Source: Turritopsis dohrnii
Lineage: Eukaryota; Cnidaria; Hydrozoa; Anthoathecata; Oceaniidae
Direction of reading: 5' to 3'
Length of the DNA stretch: 64,000 nt
Assembly (NCBI GenBank): GCA_027922465.2
Contig: BQMF02000143.1
Coordinates: 124,001 to 188,000, forward strand
Positions 59,141-64,000 of the stretch are shown in pieces. The notes under the pieces are model-generated. The model was given only the letters and a program-made list of their open reading frames with translations, did not search any database and was not told the origin of the DNA. The stretch's first letter is position 1, and the number at the start of each line of letters is the position of its first letter. The translations under genes and the position numbers were made by a program.

Positions 59141-60890
59141 CGTGTAATTACAGATGAGTTTCTTTGGACAAATCAATTACATAAAACATTAAAAGGATTT
59201 ATTTCTAAAATAACAATAATCACCATTTTGCAATTTTTAATAAAAAAACATATATAATTCTTTTATTTTATATCAAATATATAGCAATGATGATGGTGTA
59301 AGCTGAAAGTTTTTACTAAAAAAATAAAAGAATATAATCATTTATGGGATAAAATGTGAAAAAAAACATGAGAAAAAAAAGAAAATTTCAAAGAAAAAAA
59401 TCGTTTTTTACCTAAAATTTCGCTTGGATTTATTTTTGCGAATTGGCAAGAATGAACCACTTTGTGGAGACTTATTTTGCGAATTTGACCAAAATTCGCA
59501 AAAAGTCGGTAGGTGTTTTTATTAAGACATTTTTCTTCATCATTTTTCTTTTTTATTAAACATCCTTGTCAAAGATTCATATATTTCATTTTGTCTATCT
59601 TTCAAACATTAACTATTTATAGCAACTTATTATGCACAATAATGATTTTTTCTCAACTGCTACACATTTCACACAAGCCTTCCCATCCTTCTTTCCTTTA
59701 AATACGGAATTTGGTAATGCAGATCTTAAAGGCAAGGACTGTGCTTTTACTAAAACAAGGTGGCCATTAAGACATTTGAAACTCGAGAAAAAATAGAAGC
59801 AAAGCAAATATTTATACAGATGATTATGTAATCTAACACTTAATGTACCTGTTGTTTAAAAAACATTAAATTAAAATGATGGTTCTTGTTATCATTTAGA
59901 ATGATCATTTGGCACACTATAGAGGTCAAAAACTTAATTAACAGTATTTTTAACAGTCTTTCAAAATATCATGTGATCTGCCATGTGGGTCTGTGATGTC
60001 ATCAAAATCTTTGATTGATGAAATCTCAGTAACGGTTGCGTGACCCCATACATTCTTTAGATCTGCTTTTCGAGCTATACAACATGGAAGCAGTCAAGAA
60101 ATTTGTCTTATCAGCTTAATTTGGAGAATGTTGATGCGATAAATATTATAACTAGCAGGCAAAAATATAAAAACTCCTACTTAAAACTGTGCTATACTTT
60201 CGAAAGATATGAGATTACTTTTGGACAAGCAAAATGATGTGAGCAATTGATAATTCAGTTACTTACAGAAAGTTAGGCCGACCTCAACTCAGATTAAAAA
60301 ATTACTTTAATATTTCTTATAAAATAATACTATTTCTTATGAAACAATCTTAAAATTTCTATCTGAAATAAAGTAAAAACATGTGGTAAAAAGTTCACTC
60401 TTCATCTCCAAAAATTCCCTGTATTGATTTCTCATTTTGAGGAGAGTAGTAAGTGTGTGGAAGAAGTGTGAATATTTTGTACGAATTTAAAAATTGTATA
60501 TATAAATATATATGTATATCATTTCTCATTATTTATACACATTTATATACTCTCTTTACACATTTTGGAATATATTCCAAATCATTACCACCACATTATC
60601 ATGTTTTATTACACTAACAATATGGATCTTTACATCCAGGTGAAAATTGAAGTATTTAAAGAATTTGGATAAGGGAGACGAGAGAGAGTGGACGAAAGCG
60701 AATTAGACGGACACGTTTTTGGATAGGTTTGTATTATATATTCCACATTTTGTTAAGAAACATTACTGTTGTATACTGTTTGCGCATGTATTGAATGCCA
60801 CCAACGACTTGGCAAGAAGTAGCTACTTCAAAAATAAGATGTGACTACGCTGTCAAAGGTCACAACTATCATTAAAGGGTGAATTTTTTA
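59141..60890. other. Intergenic, repeats only
   Basis: Contains a GCGAATTTGACC / ATTCGCAAAAAGTCG patch (about 59480-59505), a partial copy of the GTCATCAAAATCTTTGAT repeat (59985-60090) and AT-rich DNA. No gene recognised. Confidence 0.5.
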
Positions 60891-62608
60891 TAGATGAGTT
60901 TCTTAGTGACGTAATGTTTATAAACACCAGTGTTCTTTGCTCGATAATTACGGTAGAGTGCCTGCTCCCCTTACCGCTATGTGCCGCTTGCCGCTAACTT
61001 TGAGTTTGATAGTTTATTTCCTTCATTTAAAGACAACAAATCAAACCAAATTAATTATTATCTAAAAGTATATTCATTCAGCCATCGTTATGGAAAGTTT
61101 CAAAGTGAATTGTCAAATACTTACTGATTAATAGAGTAAAATCTAACACCGGGTCGCAATCATTGTGAAAAAAATATTAAAAATGGCTTCCTCGAAAAAT
61201 AAATGCTTCAAAATTCAGTGTCATAAATAACGGAGCATATCGATTCCTTGTTATTCCTCTGCTGTCTTGAATGTTACCAACATCTGAGATTTTATCCACA
61301 CAAACAGTTTTCTTGTATATATCGTATACGCGAGTAAATCATCTAAAGTTTACAGCAAGGTAATTCTGTAACCACGTGTCCTTTCTCCGCTATAGCAACA
61401 AAATTTGTTCTTGTTGCACTGATTTCAGCTTGATTACTCAAACAGTTAAATTTTTTTTACAGACATTTAATTAGCGCGAAATCCCACGTTGATAATATCA
61501 CCCATAGATTTATCGTTCAAGAAAACATGAAACTTGTTTCGGAGACCTTTTCACGCAAAGGACCCATTGTCATTAAAAACTTGTTAATGCGTTAACGCTT
61601 TTTATCAATCGCAATTTAAACTTTTTAGCAATTGCAACTTGAATTCTGTAGGATCATTCTAGCGTGTATCCTCCGCATGTTGAAAATCTCCATCACAAGT
61701 ATAGAAACAATTGATTTCATATGTTGCGAGTGTAAAAAGTAATTCAATACATGTTGATAATTACATTTGCGGTTCATGCTTTTAACAAATTAACGATGTC
61801 TGTGTTTATCGTATAATTACTCTGCAGGCTCACAATAGGGCAATTCCCATCACGTGTCTAGATTTTTGCGATCAAAAGTTGACTTGTCGAGACGGCACTA
61901 TTGCTTTCTAAAAAAACTTCGCTCATAAAAATATGGCTGCCTTCGATTTGTAAACAGTAAAGTCATGCATTTTTATTAACTCGTGGTTATCATATTTATG
62001 CGGAAGCAAAGGGAGGAAAGCACTTAAATTGCGAGAAAAGGGATTAAACTGTTACTATGAACACTTAATTCCATAAAATTTTGTTATTTGCATCACTTTT
62101 GATGAACGTGAAATTAGTTAGCGGAAAGAGGAACAAGTTAGCGGAAAGAGGAACATCACCCTGATGATGTTTACAATTACAGTATTTGTTATCAATCTTA
62201 TTCTCCTTGTTTGTTCTTGTTGATTTAGTATCTAGAATGACCAATTGTGGTGCTAAATCCATTTAACTGTGGTTTTACGTTTGCATTGACGAATTTTACA
62301 ACATTATAATTAAAGTTAGCGGTAAGGGGAGCAGGCACTCTATATTGCAACATAGAATATCATTATAATCAAGTCATTTTCCTGTGAGTATGCGCACGCA
62401 GCCTCACAGGAAATAAAAGTCTCTTTAGCTATACACTTCAAAATTTTGTCACTTTATTTGCTTCTCTGGGGAGTCCCCTTATAATAAAGACAATAGACAT
62501 TAGAAAGTTTCAATACACATTAGCACTTCCTATCTATTTTCGTACATTGTATTTGATTTTTAGTATGTACAAGGTATAAAAGTGTAATTAACATTGGAAA
62601 CTCGTCTA
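60891..62608. mobile_element. MITE with TAGATGAGTTTC termini, copy 2, interrupted
   Basis: Left end TAGATGAGTTTCTTAGTGAC at 60891 (preceded by TTA) and right end GGAAACTCGTCTA at 62608. A 1,385 bp element (60956-62340) interrupts it. With that removed, it matches the neighbouring inverted copy 62640-62957 closely. TTA also follows the inverted copy (62958-62960), so the pair may have moved as one unit or be two insertions. Confidence 0.8.
60956..62340. mobile_element. TIR transposon GAGTGCCTGCTCCCC, TSD TA, nested
   Basis: 1,385 bp. The left end GAGTGCCTGCTCCCCTTACC pairs exactly with the right end GGTAAGGGGAGCAGGCACTC over at least 23 bp, and GCTAACTTT extends it. The dinucleotide TA flanks both ends (60954-60955, 62341-62342). 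The intact site CGGTATATTGCAAC is visible in the inverted MITE copy at about 62890. A TA target suggests the Tc1/mariner or a similar group. Inside, AGTTAGCGGAAAGAGGAACA is tandemly duplicated (about 62117-62160). No transposase. Confidence 0.88.
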
Positions 62609-62639
62609 TTCCTAATTTGGAGGCATGCTATTATGCTAA

Positions 62640-62957
62640 TAGACGAGTTTCCAATGTTAATTACACTTTTATACCTTGTACATACTAAAAATCAAATACA
62701 ATGTATGAAAATAGATAGGAAGTGCTAATGTGTATTGAAACTTTCTAATGTCGATTGTCTTTAAGGGGACTCCAGAGAACCAAATAAAGTGACAACATTT
62801 TGAAGTGTATAAAGAGACTTTTATTTCCTGCGAGGCTGCGTGCGCATACTCACAGGAAAATGACTTGATTAATGATATTCTATGTTGCAATATACCGTAA
62901 TTATCGAGCAAAGAACACTGATGTATATAAACATAACGTCACTAAGAAACTCATCTA
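62640..62957. mobile_element. MITE with TAGATGAGTTTC termini, copy 3, inverted
   Basis: 318 bp, reverse complement of the uninterrupted form of 60891-62608. It forms with it a palindrome with arms of nearly 300 bp around a ~31 bp centre. Ends TAGACGAGTTTCC and AAGAAACTCATCTA, followed by TTA. Confidence 0.8.
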
Positions 62958-63392
62958 TTAAAGAGGAGGTAGGTAGCCTTTCATTTTAAGAGATACCTCT
63001 CTTGGGACATTTCCCTGACGACTGACAAAAAAAAGCTCATACTTTCACAGAGGTCGTCGAAGTTTTTAGAGATCGCCTCTACAGGAAAAAAATATAAAAA
63101 CAAATTAAACTCCTAAAAAACAAAACTAAAAAGATTTCCTCGCTTCGCATTGAGGTGATGATGATCTTTGATTTATCGTGTTTGCTTTGCAAATAGAAAC
63201 CAAATATGGAAGTAGAAGAAGTCACCCAAAACATGTCATACCATGCTGATCACTAAATATCAGAATAACTCTATGTTTTCTTATAGGTGTATTATTGAGT
63301 AATTCTGATCATTGCGTTCTTGGGATATTTTTTAAAATGGCGGCCTGAGTCGTGGTGACATGTGTCACAAAAAATTATTGGACCCTTTTTTC

Positions 63393-63562
63393 CATACAGT
63401 TTAACTGCCAATTTGAGACCATCAAAACTTGACAGTGTAAACCTTGTTAAATTTGTTTGGGATAGTGAGCATTTAGTCACGTGATGACTCGTTCTTCCAA
63501 ACACTTTTATAAGAATTTTCACCAATAAGTTTGATGGTCTCAAATTGGCAGATAAACATACT
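63393..63562. mobile_element. ~170 bp MITE, family CTGCCAATTTGAGACCATCA, copy 2 (reverse)
   Basis: Reverse complement of 27470-27639 with only a few differences and the same 147 bp core. Its internal words TTGACAGTGTAAACCTTG and GTCACGTGATGACTCG are identical to copy 1. Confidence 0.85.
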
Positions 63563-63659
63563 CTTTCCGTAGAATTATTTTTCGGGATCGGGCATTTTTG
63601 AATGTCAGCATAAACGTATGTATTCAAGACATTTTGAGTTTGGGGGTGGTGGTTGGCTC

Positions 63660-63850
63660 AATAAATCAGTATACTTTAAAGGAAGAAACTTTTGCGGAAA
63701 AAACTTTCGCGAGGCGAAAAAATCGCGAAATTTTGGGAATTTACTTTCGCGAATGAATGACCCATTTGCCTAAATTTCGCAAGAATTAGCTAACTTTCGC
63801 GAATGACCCATTTGATTATGTTTCGCGAGAATTAACTTTCGCAAATAAGG
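63660..63850. repeat. TTTCGCGAA-rich local repeat
   Basis: About 190 bp with at least six TTTCGCGA/TTTCGCAA words in both orientations and a repeated GAATGACCCATTTG. It may be part of a larger dispersed repeat; a related patch is near 59480. Confidence 0.6.
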
Positions 63851-63924
63851 TAGTTCAAAAATGTTTTTCCATGATTCAAAAAGAAGAAAAGAAAAGACAA
63901 GTCAAAGTACAAACAAGTTAGTCA

Positions 63925-64000
63925 AAATACAAACAACAGTCAGAACCACTCGACCAAAACTTGCGATAAAAAGCGTTTCATACTACTTTATGACAGCCAC
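63925..64000 (-). repeat. Dispersed repeat, reverse copy of 24991-25060 (truncated by window)
   Basis: ACCAAAACTTGCGATAAAAA then GCGTTTCATACTACTTTATGAC is the complement of 24991-25060. It runs to the window end, so its far border is unknown. Confidence 0.65.

Noticed and set aside
63292..63627. 111-residue minus-strand frame at the window end
   Set aside because: It overlaps the 63393-63562 MITE, whose reverse copy at 27470 lies in an intron and is non-coding.
1..64000. CRISPR arrays, operons, bacterial-type terminators, riboswitches, rRNA
   Set aside because: None seen. Gene structure is clearly eukaryotic, and repeats are transposons or microsatellites without CRISPR-like regular spacing.

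Overview
This is eukaryotic, strongly AT-rich animal DNA. Genes have many small GT-AG introns and lie among dense non-autonomous transposons. A cnidarian, probably a medusozoan or hydrozoan, fits best. The reasons are the RAG1-N-terminus-like transposon relic, a secreted ShKT-like/discoidin/C-type-lectin protein, and the abundance of short inverted-repeat elements. The taxon is inferred, not read directly.

Layout. 1-3611 (+): last three exons of a nuclear-looking protein, with a decayed RAG1-N-like element in its last intron. 3612-8581: repeats only. 8582-19642 (+): complete 19-exon PERK (EIF2AK3). 21919-33618 (+): two-exon HIGD2-type mitochondrial protein split by an 11.4 kb intron full of transposons, including a nested pair of Helentron-like elements. 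35284-35865 (+): intronless transgelin/calponin-family protein. 37871-39268 (-): intronless SERINC. 40179-47272 (-): 14-exon secreted protein with a signal peptide, ShKT-like, discoidin-like and C-type lectin domains, and a large Asn-rich/GGQNN repeat tail. 49066-49931 (-): fragmentary coding segments. 50470-50907 (+): divergent bHLH protein. 53577-56872 (-): DEPTOR with two DEP domains and a PDZ. 57525-58163 (-): intronless METTL21-type methyltransferase. 58164-64000: repeats, including a 1.4 kb element nested in a short MITE that has an inverted uninterrupted copy beside it.

The genes are independently transcribed housekeeping or stress genes, not a cluster. PERK (ER stress kinase), DEPTOR (mTOR inhibitor) and HIGD2 (respiratory supercomplex assembly) all touch growth or stress physiology, but nothing in the sequence shows shared regulation. 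Gene models come from splice-site and reading-frame continuity read by eye. All phases close except one weak donor in DEPTOR and the unresolved fragment near 49-50 kb. The most unusual protein is the GGQNN/poly-Asn lectin. The most informative DNA structures are the nested transposons.
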